Origin: Christiangramia sp.
GTDB lineage: Bacteria > Bacteroidota > Bacteroidia > Flavobacteriales > Flavobacteriaceae
Direction: 5' to 3'
Assembly (NCBI RefSeq): GCF_029937855.1
Contig: NZ_JAPYPC010000007.1
Span: forward strand, 70,358 to 134,357
DNA: 64,000 bases
The notes below the pieces were generated by a model. It saw only the letters and a list, made by a program, of their open reading frames with translations. It made no database searches and was not told the origin of the DNA. Shown here in pieces: positions 22,159 through 31,421 of this stretch. The translations under genes were made by a program, and so were the position numbers. How positions within the stretch are numbered: position 1 is the first letter of the stretch; each line of letters opens with the position of its first letter.

Positions 22159-24798
22159 ATGAGGCGTAACCGCATTTTGATAATTTTATCTTTTTTCCTA
22201 TTTCAAATGCTTAATGGTCAGGAGGATTTGAATGAAAATCAAAACCCTGACATTCAAAAAAGAAGCTACATCACTCAAAGATTACTTCCACAACATGAGA
22301 TAGCGATAGACGGCATTTTTCAGGAGGAAGCCTGGAATCAGGTCAATTGGTCTTCAGATTTTAAAGAATGGCGCCCGGATAATGCTTCTGCTCCCACCGA
22401 ACAAACTCAAATAAAGATATTATATGATGATAGTAATCTCTATGTAGCAATAAGAAATTTTCAGGAAGATCCTCAAACTATTGAAAACCGACTGGGAAGG
22501 AGAGATGATGCCCCGGGTGACTGGGTAAGTTTTCATTTAGATACCTACAATGATGATAGAACGGCTTTCGCTTTTACTGTTTCCGCAAGCGGAGTTAAAA
22601 GTGACGAATCTATTTCTAATAATGATAATTTTGACGATAGCTGGAATCCAATATGGTATGTAAAAACCAATATAGACGCAGAGGGATGGACTACAGAAAT
22701 GAGAATTCCCCTCAGCCAACTTCGTTTTGGTAATAATGAAGATCAGGTTTGGGGATTACAGGTAGTGAGAAAATATTTTAGGAATGATGAGCGTTCCACC
22801 TGGCAACCTATACCGGCAAATCCGCCGGGATGGGTTAGCGAATTTGGAATATTAAAAGGAATTTCAGGTTTAGCTCCACAAAAACAGTTGGAAATTCAGC
22901 CATATGGCCTTGCACGATTGGATACTTATGAGGAAGAATCTGGGAACCCTTTTCGCGACGGAAGCGATACGCAACTAACCACAGGTCTTGATGCAAAGAT
23001 CGGCGTAACTAACGATCTCACGTTAGATGTAACTATAAATCCAGATTTTGGGCAGGTGGATGCTGATCCTGGTGCCGTATCACTGGATGCTTTTGAAATA
23101 TTCTTTCAGGAACGACGGCCTTTTTTCGTGGAGAATAAGAATATTTTTGATTTTCGTTTTGCTAATAACCAGGATAATCTATTTTTCTCCAGGAGGATAG
23201 GTCGAAATCCGCAGGGATCAGCAGTGGGGCCTAATGTGTTATATATTGACCAGCCGGAAAATACTACTATTCTTGGTGCAGCAAAGTTTAGCGGGAAAAC
23301 CAAAGATGGCTGGACAGTTGGTGTCCTCGAAAGTGTAACTTCTAAAGAATTTGCAGACATAATTACAGAAAGTGGGGAGGAGAAGGAAGTGCTTGTTGAA
23401 CCTTTGACCAACTATTTTGTAGGGAGAATTCAAAAAGATTTTAATAATCGTAATAGCTTTATAGGCGGGATTTTCACGGCAACCCACCGCAATATTGAAG
23501 ATCGTTTGGATTTTCTTCATACCCAGGCATATTCAGGAGGACTGGATTTTTTGCATAACTGGAAGGATAGAAATTATTATTTGGAAGGGAATACGGTTTT
23601 TAGCCAGGTGAACGGCAGTAAAGAGGCGATTACTCAGACACAGCGATCTATTGTTCATCTTTTTCAACGCGAAGGTGCTAGCCATGTAGAGGTAGACCCT
23701 AATAGAACCAGCTTAACAGGGACCGGCGGTAAACTGGAAATAGGTAAAGGCGGCGGGGGAAACTGGCGTTACAATCTTGGTGGTACCTGGCGTTCGCCTG
23801 AGCTGGAGCTAAATGATATTGGTTTTTTAAGAGAAACTGATGAAATTCGTCAATATCTTGAGGTAACTCGCTTGTTTAATGAGCCTACAAGCTGGTTTAG
23901 AAGAGCCAATATTGAATTCGAGCAATTCAGCTCTTTTGACTTTGAAGGAAATTATAACCGTATTCAATATGAGGTTGAATTTTTCACTAATTATCAAAAT
24001 AACTGGTGGACTAATATAGGAGGGGCTCATAAACCCAGGATATTTATCAACTCTTATTTACGTGGTGGTCCTCGCTGGAGGTTTAATGAAGAGAATTTCT
24101 TTTACGCATTTGTTGGTACTGATAACCGGAAGAGGGTCAGCTTCAGAGGGGGCTATATACATTCCCAGGCCACACAGGGTAATTTTGGGCTACGTAGATA
24201 TGAAGCGGGAATTAGATACCAGCCACTAGACGCCTTAAATTTAACACTGGATGTGGAATATTCTGAGAACCCGAATAAAACTCAATATGTAAACGCTAAA
24301 AATTTCCAGGGAATGGAAAGGTATATTTTGGGAGGTATAGAACAAAAAACCTTAAGTACCACTTTAAGGATTAATTATAGTATTAATCCTAACTTAAGCA
24401 TCCAGTATTATGGACAACCTTTTATTTTTAAAGCAGATTATTCCAATTTTAATTATGTTACAAACTCTGTAGCTGAAGATATCAATGATAGGGTAACCTG
24501 GTATAGCGATAACCAAATTTCTTTGGAAGATGGGGTATATAGAGTGGATGAAAACAGAGATACGGAAACCGATTATAGCTTTAGCAACCCAGATTTCGCT
24601 TTCGTGCAATTTCGTTCCAATCTTGTAGTGAGATGGGAATATATTCCGGGTTCAGAAATTTTTCTGGTATGGTCCCAGGGTATAAACGGGCTTGGTGATG
24701 TAGATAATGATTTTCAGGCCATTATAGATAATCAATTACTGCGACAACAACCGCGCAATACATTCCTTATTAAAGCGACCTATAGATTTATATTGTAG
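22159..24798 (+). CDS. DUF5916 outer-membrane protein with CBM9-like N-terminal domain
   Basis: Exported protein of 879 aa with a signal peptide (1-20, ending LNGQ). Residues about 45-235 form a carbohydrate-binding module 9-like domain (EIAIDGIFQEEAWNQV, LYVAIRNF, DWVSFHLDTYNDDRTAFAFTV, GWTTEMRIPLSQLRF). From about 260 onward is the DUF5916 region (DFGQVDADPGAVSLDAFEIFFQERRPFFVEN, FFSRRIGRNPQGS), made of many amphipathic strands ending FLIKATYRFIL, like an outer-membrane beta-barrel. DUF5916 proteins are common in Bacteroidetes and have no proven function; a surface sugar-related or hydrolase-partner role is often assumed. It is monocistronic. Confidence 0.88.
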   Translation: MRRNRILIILSFFLFQMLNGQEDLNENQNPDIQKRSYITQRLLPQHEIAIDGIFQEEAWNQVNWSSDFKEWRPDNASAPTEQTQIKILYDDSNLYVAIRNFQEDPQTIENRLGRRDDAPGDWVSFHLDTYNDDRTAFAFTVSASGVKSDESISNNDNFDDSWNPIWYVKTNIDAEGWTTEMRIPLSQLRFGNNEDQVWGLQVVRKYFRNDERSTWQPIPANPPGWVSEFGILKGISGLAPQKQLEIQPYGLARLDTYEEESGNPFRDGSDTQLTTGLDAKIGVTNDLTLDVTINPDFGQVDADPGAVSLDAFEIFFQERRPFFVENKNIFDFRFANNQDNLFFSRRIGRNPQGSAVGPNVLYIDQPENTTILGAAKFSGKTKDGWTVGVLESVTSKEFADIITESGEEKEVLVEPLTNYFVGRIQKDFNNRNSFIGGIFTATHRNIEDRLDFLHTQAYSGGLDFLHNWKDRNYYLEGNTVFSQVNGSKEAITQTQRSIVHLFQREGASHVEVDPNRTSLTGTGGKLEIGKGGGGNWRYNLGGTWRSPELELNDIGFLRETDEIRQYLEVTRLFNEPTSWFRRANIEFEQFSSFDFEGNYNRIQYEVEFFTNYQNNWWTNIGGAHKPRIFINSYLRGGPRWRFNEENFFYAFVGTDNRKRVSFRGGYIHSQATQGNFGLRRYEAGIRYQPLDALNLTLDVEYSENPNKTQYVNAKNFQGMERYILGGIEQKTLSTTLRINYSINPNLSIQYYGQPFIFKADYSNFNYVTNSVAEDINDRVTWYSDNQISLEDGVYRVDENRDTETDYSFSNPDFAFVQFRSNLVVRWEYIPGSEIFLVWSQGINGLGDVDNDFQAIIDNQLLRQQPRNTFLIKATYRFIL

Positions 24799-25097
24799 GG
24801 GATAGATTTTAGAAGTACATATTGCGATCAGAAAAAATAAATTTCTAATTTCATTTCGTTCTTCTAAATCTTAACCTTACAAAATTCCCGACGCCTCTGC
24901 CTCGGGGTTTACGCTTCACCTCTACCGTGGAATAGTTGGAAACCTCTTTTTTGCAGTTCCGGATGAGGAGAAAAAAATCTGGTTTTTGGCTTCGAAGGCG
25001 AAAATAAAACCGACGAAATACTCCTGCAGTTTGCCTTAGAGATAATCGGTTGCAGGAAATTCTTGTTATTTGTTTAATGCGGAAAATTGCCTACTGA
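24799..25097. other. Gene-free spacer downstream of DUF5916 and polA genes
   Basis: About 300 bp between convergent genes. I see no credible reading frame. Two inverted repeats stand out: GGTTTT/AAAACC around a GGCTTCGAAGGC core, and TCCTGCA/TGCAGGA with a 25-nt loop close to the polA stop. No clear terminator with a long T-run was found for either gene. Confidence 0.5.
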
Positions 25098-27926
25098 CTA
25101 GTGTGCTTCCAGCCAGTTTTCGCCAATTCCAAGGTCCACATCTAAAGGAACTTCCAGTGTGTAGGCATTCTCCATTTCAGATTTTATCATTTTCTGAACT
25201 TTTTCAAGTTCATCTTTGTGTGCGTCAAAAACCAGTTCATCATGAACCTGAAGAAGCATTTTGGTCTTGTAGTTTTCCTCCTTCAGTTTCTTATGGATAT
25301 TGATCATGGCAAGTTTAATGATATCTGCTGCACTTCCCTGGATTGGGGCATTTACAGCGTTTCTTTCCGCGGCACCACGAACAACCTGATTTCGGGAATT
25401 AATATCCTTGAGATATCTTCTGCGGCCTAAAATGGTAGACACATATCCATGTTCCCGTGCAAATTCCACCTGGTCTGCAATGAAATTGCTAAGTTTTGGA
25501 TAGGTCTTATAATAGGTGTCGATCAATTCTTTGGATTCACTCCTGGATAAAGAAGTTTGATTGCTTAATCCGAAAGCGGAAACCCCATAGATAATCCCGA
25601 AATTAACTGTTTTTGCGTTGCTTCTTTGTTCACGGGTCACTTCTTCTAAAGCGACATTAAAAACTTTCGCAGCGGTGGAAGCGTGAATGTCCTCACCGTC
25701 CTGGAAAGCTTTGATCATATTTTCCTCTTTGCTCAAGGCAGCGATAATACGCAGTTCTATCTGGGAATAATCAGCAGCAAGCAATACGTAATTCTCATCC
25801 CTTGGAACAAAGGCTTTTCTAACCTGTCGCCCCCGTTGGGTCCTGATGGGGATGTTTTGAAGATTTGGATTGTTGGAGCTCAACCTTCCTGTAGCTGCGG
25901 TAGTCTGTACATAATCTGTGTGCACCCTACCGGTCGTTTTTTCCACCTGGTTAGGCAAAGCATCCACGTATGTATTTTGAAGTTTTACGAGGCCACGATA
26001 ATCTAGCACATGGCGCACTATATTATGCTCATCTGCAAGCACCGAAAGCACATCTTCGCTTGTAGAATATTGCCCGGTTTTAGTTTTCTTTGGTTTTTTG
26101 GATAATTCTAATTTTTCAAATAAAATGATTCCCAATTGTTTTGGAGAACTAATCAAAAATTCTTCTCCGGCAGCTTGGTATATTTTTGTCTCAAGATCTT
26201 TGATGTCGGAAGCCAGTGCTTCAGATAATGATTTTAAGTATTCTTCATCCAGGTTAATTCCTTCCAGTTCCATATCGGCCAGCACTTTTACCAGCGGAAT
26301 TTCAATTTCGTTGAAAAGCTTTCTGGTTTCAGCATCATCCAGTTCCTTTTCAAAAAAGTTCTTTAGCTGAAACGTGATATCGGCATCTTCTGCAGCATAT
26401 TCGGTTTGTTTGTCAAGGTCTACATCTCTCATGTTCCCCTGATTTTTTCCTTTTTTGCCAATTAATTCTGAAATGGGCTGCGGCGTATAATTTAAATAAG
26501 TTTCAGCCAGAACATCCATGTTATGACGCATATCTGGATTGATAAGATAATGCGCGATCATGGTATCGAATAATGGCCCTTTTACCTCAACATTATATTT
26601 ATCTAAAACCTCGATATCATATTTTAGGTTCTGCCCGATCTTTTCAATTTTGTCATTCTCAAAGAATTCCCTTAGTTCTTCAATAAGTTTTTGAGCTTCT
26701 TCTTTATCCTCTGGGAATGGAATATAAAATCCTTTTCCGGCTTCCCAGGAAAATGCAATACCAACCAATTGAGCCTCCAGCGGATTAAGACTGGTGGTTT
26801 CGGTATCAAAACAAACGCTTTTTTGTTTTAACAGCCTTTCAATAAAGATCTTTCTGGCCATTTCAGTCTCCACACACTGATAAAAATGTGGAGTATCCTC
26901 CAAATTTGTTCTGGATGAAGTTCTCTCAATTTCCTCACCATCCCCACCAAATAAAGAGAACTGGCCTGCTCCGGCAGTAGCCTGCGCATTCTTTTTAGCA
27001 GAAGGTGAATTAGTGACCTGGGTTTGCTGAGTTTCTTCTTCTCCACTAAATAACTTAATGAATTGATCTTTTAATCGTCTAAACTCCAGTTCTTCGAAAA
27101 TCTCCTGAACTTTATCACCATCAGGCCTGGAAAGCTCATAATCTTCTGCATGAAATTTCACATCACAATCAGTGAAAATTCTTGCAAGTTCTTTAGAAAG
27201 TCGGCCTAATTCAGCATTTTCGATCACCTTCTCTTTCATTTTGCCTTTAAGATCATCTGTATTCTCCAAAAGACCTTCCATGCTGCCATATTTCTTGAGG
27301 AATTTTTTGGCGGTTTTTTCTCCAACCCCCGGTAGTCCCGGGATATTATCTACAGAATCTCCCATCATTCCCAGAAAATCGATTACCTGTTCTGGTCTTT
27401 CTACTTCAAATTTTTTCTGAACTTCAGGGATTCCCCAGATCTCAATGCCATTACCCATTCGGGCGGGACGATACATAAAGATATTTTCAGAAACCAGTTG
27501 CGCAAAATCCTTATCTGGAGTAACCATATACACCTTATAATTCTCCTTTTCGGCCTGCTTCGCCAGGGTGCCTATGATATCATCAGCTTCCATTCCGGCA
27601 CATTCCACCACTGGGATATGCATTGCTTTCAAAATATCCTGAATAATAGGAATCGCCTCTCGAATAGGTTCAGGAGTTTCATCTCTGTTGGCTTTATATT
27701 CGGCAAACATTTCAGTCCTGGCTTCACTACCATCTTTATCAAAGCATACTGCGAGATGATCTGGTTTTTCCCTTCTAATAACATCGAAAAGGGAATTGGT
27801 AAACCCCATGATCGCAGAGGTATTAAATCCCTTGGAATTGATCCTGGGATTTTTAATAAAAGCGTAATATCCACGAAAAATTAAAGCGTATGCGTCAAGT
27901 AAAAAAAGGCGTTTTTGCTCGGCCAT
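25098..27926 (-). CDS. polA: DNA polymerase I
   Basis: Replication and repair polymerase of 942 aa with all three domains. The 5'-3' exonuclease/flap domain (1-290) has FLLDAYALIFRGYYAF, MEADDIIGTLA and VTPDKDFAQLV. The 3'-5' exonuclease (about 345-530) keeps its metal ligands in CFDTETTSL, NLKYDIEVLDKY and YAAEDADITF, so proofreading is likely active. The polymerase domain has motif A (LLAADYSQIELRIIAAL), motif B (REQRSNAKTVNFGIIYGVSAFGLS) and motif C (LLQVHDELVF). It ends GENWLEAH, as usual. A TATCTTTG -7 box lies upstream. Transcribed alone, toward the DUF5916 gene. Confidence 0.97.
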   Translation of the reverse strand: MAEQKRLFLLDAYALIFRGYYAFIKNPRINSKGFNTSAIMGFTNSLFDVIRREKPDHLAVCFDKDGSEARTEMFAEYKANRDETPEPIREAIPIIQDILKAMHIPVVECAGMEADDIIGTLAKQAEKENYKVYMVTPDKDFAQLVSENIFMYRPARMGNGIEIWGIPEVQKKFEVERPEQVIDFLGMMGDSVDNIPGLPGVGEKTAKKFLKKYGSMEGLLENTDDLKGKMKEKVIENAELGRLSKELARIFTDCDVKFHAEDYELSRPDGDKVQEIFEELEFRRLKDQFIKLFSGEEETQQTQVTNSPSAKKNAQATAGAGQFSLFGGDGEEIERTSSRTNLEDTPHFYQCVETEMARKIFIERLLKQKSVCFDTETTSLNPLEAQLVGIAFSWEAGKGFYIPFPEDKEEAQKLIEELREFFENDKIEKIGQNLKYDIEVLDKYNVEVKGPLFDTMIAHYLINPDMRHNMDVLAETYLNYTPQPISELIGKKGKNQGNMRDVDLDKQTEYAAEDADITFQLKNFFEKELDDAETRKLFNEIEIPLVKVLADMELEGINLDEEYLKSLSEALASDIKDLETKIYQAAGEEFLISSPKQLGIILFEKLELSKKPKKTKTGQYSTSEDVLSVLADEHNIVRHVLDYRGLVKLQNTYVDALPNQVEKTTGRVHTDYVQTTAATGRLSSNNPNLQNIPIRTQRGRQVRKAFVPRDENYVLLAADYSQIELRIIAALSKEENMIKAFQDGEDIHASTAAKVFNVALEEVTREQRSNAKTVNFGIIYGVSAFGLSNQTSLSRSESKELIDTYYKTYPKLSNFIADQVEFAREHGYVSTILGRRRYLKDINSRNQVVRGAAERNAVNAPIQGSAADIIKLAMINIHKKLKEENYKTKMLLQVHDELVFDAHKDELEKVQKMIKSEMENAYTLEVPLDVDLGIGENWLEAH

Positions 27927-27967
27927 CTGAAAAGTTTAAATATAAATATGAGAATATTTCAAAACTA

Positions 27968-27975
27968 CAAAGATA
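27968..27975 (-). promoter_or_regulatory. Putative polA -7 element
   Basis: TATCTTTG on the minus strand matches TAnnTTTG about 40 bp before the polA ATG. No TTG at the right distance, so only half the consensus is present. Confidence 0.4.
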
Positions 27976-28020
27976 AAGTCAGTCTTCCTTATAGTGGTAT
28001 GTTTTTATTAGTGGAACATA

Positions 28021-28053
28021 AAACCTGCAAGGTCTTAAAGACCTTGCAGGTTT
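28021..28053. repeat. 33-bp palindrome, left copy next to the RAYT gene
   Basis: Sixteen-base arms (AAACCTGCAAGGTCTT and its exact complement) around a single central A. It ends 2 bp before the stop of the RAYT gene. The same 33 bases recur at 28621, exactly 600 bp away. Confidence 0.92.
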
Positions 28054-28055
28054 CG

Positions 28056-28601
28056 TTATTCTAGCTTGAATTTTTCCTCCAGCACTAAATTCTGTTGCTC
28101 ATGGGTCTTTTTAAAATTTTGAAAACTGTCAAATACGGCAATAACTTCTTCGCAATTTATAATCGTATGTTTTCCCAGCAGAATTGATTGATAGGATGAA
28201 AAACTATATTTCCTGTAGTCAATACCAAAATGCGTTTGAGGATTAAAATGGATATATAATATTAAATCCTTAAGATACTTCTCACTATCGATACTTATCC
28301 TTCTAAAATTTTTCTCAAATAGGCTCCCGGTTCTATTTTGGGATTTATTGATCGCTTTGGCGTATGCATTAAAAAAGTTTGAAAATGATTGAGTAACCAC
28401 CTTACTTTCTTTATCTACTCGAATTGCGATATGAAAATGGTTGTTAAGAAGACAATAGGCAAAGCTTGTAACGGAAAGGGAAAGGTGTTTGTTATACAAT
28501 CTTAAAAAGTAATGCCGGTTTTCCTCATTTTTAAAGATGTTCTCACTGTTAATACCTCTGTTGAAGATATGGTAATATTTGCCTATTTCTAAAAGTTCCA
28601 T
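28056..28601 (-). CDS. REP-associated tyrosine transposase (RAYT), Y1/HUH family
   Basis: Single-strand DNA transposase relative of 181 aa. It opens GKYYHIFNRGINSENIFKNEEN and carries the HUH metal-binding pair in CLLNNHFHIAIRV (about residues 51-58). Further along are RTGSLFEKNFRRI and the catalytic-Tyr helix EKYLKDLILYIHFNPQTHF. This layout matches RAYT (Y1_Tnp, IS200-like) proteins rather than mobile IS200/IS605, and there is no TnpB. Both ends of the gene are bordered by identical 33-bp palindromes, as RAYT genes are typically flanked by REP sequences. The frame is intact with all motifs, so it may be active. Its cellular role is unknown. Confidence 0.92.
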   Translation of the reverse strand: MELLEIGKYYHIFNRGINSENIFKNEENRHYFLRLYNKHLSLSVTSFAYCLLNNHFHIAIRVDKESKVVTQSFSNFFNAYAKAINKSQNRTGSLFEKNFRRISIDSEKYLKDLILYIHFNPQTHFGIDYRKYSFSSYQSILLGKHTIINCEEVIAVFDSFQNFKKTHEQQNLVLEEKFKLE

Positions 28602-28620
28602 TTCTAAATATATATAAAAT

Positions 28621-28653
28621 AAACCTGCAAGGTCTTAAAGACCTTGCAGGTTT
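28621..28653. repeat. 33-bp palindrome, right copy next to the RAYT gene
   Basis: Identical to the copy at 28021, placed 19 bp upstream of the RAYT start codon, so the stem lies in or just before its mRNA leader. Related but divergent palindromes occur at 13705 and 63748. Confidence 0.92.
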
Positions 28654-28690
28654 GAATTAAATTTAAAAGTTAGAACAAAATTGAAAGAAA

Positions 28691-29668
28691 TTATTCATCC
28701 AAATAAGATGCACTCAAATTATCAGTGCTTTCTCCGCGGTAAAATTTAGCATAACTAAATCCTTTATGAATGCAATAGGAACCAATCTCTCCTTCTTTGT
28801 TTAGGGCTACGTACGCCACCTGAAAATCCTTATAATTTGGGGCTGCTTTCACGGTTCTCATCACTGCTTCTTCACAGGCTTCCTGGGGTGATTTTCCCTG
28901 CCTCATCAGTTCAACTATTAGAAAGCTGCCTACACTTTTCATGATGGCTTCTCCCATTCCGGTACCTACCGCGCCACCAATTTCATTGTCCAGAAAAAGT
29001 CCGGCACCAATAATTGGTGAATCTCCAACGCGGCCATTTATCTTATAAGATAGTCCGGAAGTGGTACAGGCCCCGGAAATATCACCATTATCATCAAGGC
29101 ATAACATGCCGATGGTGTCGTGATTTTCAATATTGATAATAGGTTTGTATTCTTTATGTTCTAACCATTCCTGCCAGGCTTTTTCAGACTCTTCTGTGAG
29201 TAGATTTTTCTTTTTGAATCCCTGCTGAATGGCAAATTGTAAAGCTCCTTCCCCGGCCAGCATGACATGCGGGGTTTCTTCCATTACTTTTCTCGCTACA
29301 GAGACCGGATGGGCAATTTCCTTGAGATATACCACCGAGCCTGCATTTCCGTCTGGAGACATAATGCATGCATCAAGCGTTACATTTCCATCCCTGTCTG
29401 GTGCTCCGCCATCACCAACGGTAATGTTTTTTAAATTTGCTTCTTCCACCATAACGCCTTTTTCTACAGAATCAAGTGCCGTTGCACCTTTTTCCAGCAT
29501 ACTGCCGGCCATTTTTGTAGCATTCTGAAAATTCCATGTGGCTACAGCGACCGGATATTTGTAATTCATATGTAACTCTTTTAAAATCGGTTTTGAGGAA
29601 ATTGAAGGAGTAGCGCTTAAGGCAGCTCCAGTTATTCCCGTCTTTATTATAAAATTTCTACGTTTCAT
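28691..29668 (-). CDS. N4-(beta-N-acetylglucosaminyl)-L-asparaginase (glycosylasparaginase)
   Basis: Ntn-hydrolase of 325 aa cleaving the GlcNAc-Asn bond of N-glycans. A Tat-like signal (MKRRNFIIKTGITGAALSATPS) suggests export. The precursor is cut before the Thr of NHDTIGMLCLDDNGDISGACTTSG, which becomes the nucleophile; GRVGDSPIIGAGLFLDN and GAVGTGMGEAIMKSVG complete the active site. VGDGGAPDRDGNVTLDACIM in the alpha chain is also typical of the bacterial (Elizabethkingia-type) enzyme. No PNGase F or other glycan gene is adjacent. The RAYT unit lies downstream. Confidence 0.94.
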   Translation of the reverse strand: MKRRNFIIKTGITGAALSATPSISSKPILKELHMNYKYPVAVATWNFQNATKMAGSMLEKGATALDSVEKGVMVEEANLKNITVGDGGAPDRDGNVTLDACIMSPDGNAGSVVYLKEIAHPVSVARKVMEETPHVMLAGEGALQFAIQQGFKKKNLLTEESEKAWQEWLEHKEYKPIINIENHDTIGMLCLDDNGDISGACTTSGLSYKINGRVGDSPIIGAGLFLDNEIGGAVGTGMGEAIMKSVGSFLIVELMRQGKSPQEACEEAVMRTVKAAPNYKDFQVAYVALNKEGEIGSYCIHKGFSYAKFYRGESTDNLSASYLDE

Positions 29669-29823
29669 CTATGTAAAATGATGTTATAAATATAAGGTTT
29701 TGAGGAAGCTTAAACCAAATTCAAAAGTATTATTGATAAAGGCTTAGAAACGATCAGATTAAATTATCGTTAATACCATACTGCAATTATAGTTAAGGAC
29801 TATCTTCGCGAAAAATTATCTAA

Positions 29824-31050
29824 ATGCGTTGGTTTATACTAATTGCGATCTTTTTGTTGGTAGATATTTATGCTTACCAGGCCCTGAGGGTTTTCTCCAG
29901 GAATATCTGGGTCACCACAATATATTTTATAATTTCTGCTTTTGTAATTGGTAACCTGGTTTATCAATTTAACCAGGCCTCTCCAAATGATGGCTTTGGT
30001 GGGGGAAGAGGTTATGCCATAGGAATTTTTCTGGCATTTTTCGTCGGAAAGATTGTGCTATCGGTAGTGATGTTGGGAGAAGATGTTGTTCGTATTCCGG
30101 TGGCTGGAATTCAGAAATTTTTTGGTTCTTCTGAAAATTTTGAATTGCCTTCCCGAAGAAAATTCATTAGCACCATTGCTCTTGGATTGGCGGCGATTCC
30201 TTTTGCCGGTTTACTCTACGGAATGTATAAAGGCCGATATAATTTCAGGGTTTTAAGATATACGCTTTATTTTGAAGATCTGCCAGATGCGTTCGACGGC
30301 TACAGAATTAGTCAGATTAGCGATGTACATAGCGGTAGCTTCGATAATAAAGAAAAAATTCAATATGGCGTTGATCTATTGAAGGAGCAGGGTAGTGACC
30401 TGGTGGTTTTTACCGGGGATCTCGTGAATAACAAAGCTTCAGAAATGGAAGATTGGAAATCTCTTTTTTCCGAAGTAAAAGCACCGGATGGCGTTTTTTC
30501 TATTTTAGGAAACCACGATTATGGCGATTATCATAACTGGGAAAGCGCCACTGCAAAAAAGGAGAATCTTGATCTGCTGAAGCAAACCCACGCCGAAATG
30601 GGCTGGAATTTAATGCTGAATGAAAGCAGGTTTATTGAAAAGAATGGTGAGCGAATAGCTTTAGTTGGAGTTGAAAACTGGGGTGTTGGCGGATTTAAAA
30701 AAGCGGGTGATCTGGAAAAAGCAGGACAGGGCGTAGATGAGAAAGATTTTAAGATCCTTTTGAGTCATGATCCTTCGCATTGGGAAGAAGAGGTTAAGAA
30801 GCATCCCAAGAAATACCATTTAACCATGAGCGGGCATACCCACGGAATGCAATTTGGTATAGAAATCCCCGGATGGTTTAAATGGAGCCCGGTGCAGTAT
30901 CGTTATAAACACTGGGCTGGAATATATGAAGAAGCCGGGAGGTATATCAATGTAAACCGCGGATTCGGATTTTTGGCTTACCCTGGAAGAGTGGGGATTT
31001 GGCCTGAAATTAGTGTGATAGAACTGAAAAAAGGTTCGAAACCCGCATAA
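29824..31050 (+). CDS. Membrane-anchored metallophosphoesterase (YkuE-like)
   Basis: Phosphoesterase of 408 aa with three or four N-terminal transmembrane helices (within residues 1-140) and a calcineurin-like domain from about 155. Metal-ligand motifs are all present: QISDVHSG, VVFTGDLVNN, ILGNHDYGD, LLSHDPSHW and MSGHTHGMQFG. The order DxH, GDxxN, GNHD, H, GHTHGxQ matches the YkuE group, whose members act on lipid-linked or envelope phosphoesters. The fixed substrate is unknown. It is followed 74 bp later by a thioredoxin-fold gene on the same strand. Confidence 0.92.
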   Translation: MRWFILIAIFLLVDIYAYQALRVFSRNIWVTTIYFIISAFVIGNLVYQFNQASPNDGFGGGRGYAIGIFLAFFVGKIVLSVVMLGEDVVRIPVAGIQKFFGSSENFELPSRRKFISTIALGLAAIPFAGLLYGMYKGRYNFRVLRYTLYFEDLPDAFDGYRISQISDVHSGSFDNKEKIQYGVDLLKEQGSDLVVFTGDLVNNKASEMEDWKSLFSEVKAPDGVFSILGNHDYGDYHNWESATAKKENLDLLKQTHAEMGWNLMLNESRFIEKNGERIALVGVENWGVGGFKKAGDLEKAGQGVDEKDFKILLSHDPSHWEEEVKKHPKKYHLTMSGHTHGMQFGIEIPGWFKWSPVQYRYKHWAGIYEEAGRYINVNRGFGFLAYPGRVGIWPEISVIELKKGSKPA

Positions 31051-31124
31051 TAACAAGAATTTCCTATATTTGATTGTTGCAGGCATGCATATGATCAATA
31101 AGAGCTGAAAATAAATCCTGAATT

Positions 31125-31421
31125 ATGTCAAAATTTGGAGAATTAGTAGACCTGAAAATCCCTGTTCTTTTGGATTTTTATACCGAATGGAATGATGCCT
31201 CAGTAGCGATGCACCCGGTGCTTAGAGATGTCGCTGCGGCTATGGGAGATAAGGCAAAGGTCATAAAAATAGATGTGGATAAGAATTCACAATTGGCTGA
31301 AGCACTCCGGGTTAAAGGACTTCCAACACTAATGATCTATAAAGCCGGTGAGATGAAATGGAGGCACAGCGGGGAGCAGGATGCGAATACATTGATAGGC
31401 CTGCTTAAAGAATATCTTTAA
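31125..31421 (+). CDS. Thioredoxin-fold protein lacking the CxxC active site
   Basis: Cytosolic 98-aa protein with the full thioredoxin fold: LLDFYTEWNDASVAMHPVL, VIKIDVDKNSQLAEALRVKGLPTLMIYKAG with the cis-Pro loop (GLPT), and a final helix. The redox motif WCGPC is replaced by WNDAS and the protein has no Cys at all, so it cannot act as a dithiol oxidoreductase. It may be a binding or scaffold version of thioredoxin. Its 3' end overlaps the convergent deacetylase gene by 17 bp. Confidence 0.9.
   Translation: MSKFGELVDLKIPVLLDFYTEWNDASVAMHPVLRDVAAAMGDKAKVIKIDVDKNSQLAEALRVKGLPTLMIYKAGEMKWRHSGEQDANTLIGLLKEYL

Noticed and set aside
27498..27884. 128-codon plus-strand frame
   Set aside because: Antisense to the exonuclease domain of polA; no protein-like motif.
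28056..28601. Mobile IS200/IS605 element
   Set aside because: No TnpB, and flanks are symmetric REP-like palindromes instead of subterminal hairpins with distinct left and right ends; RAYT fits better.
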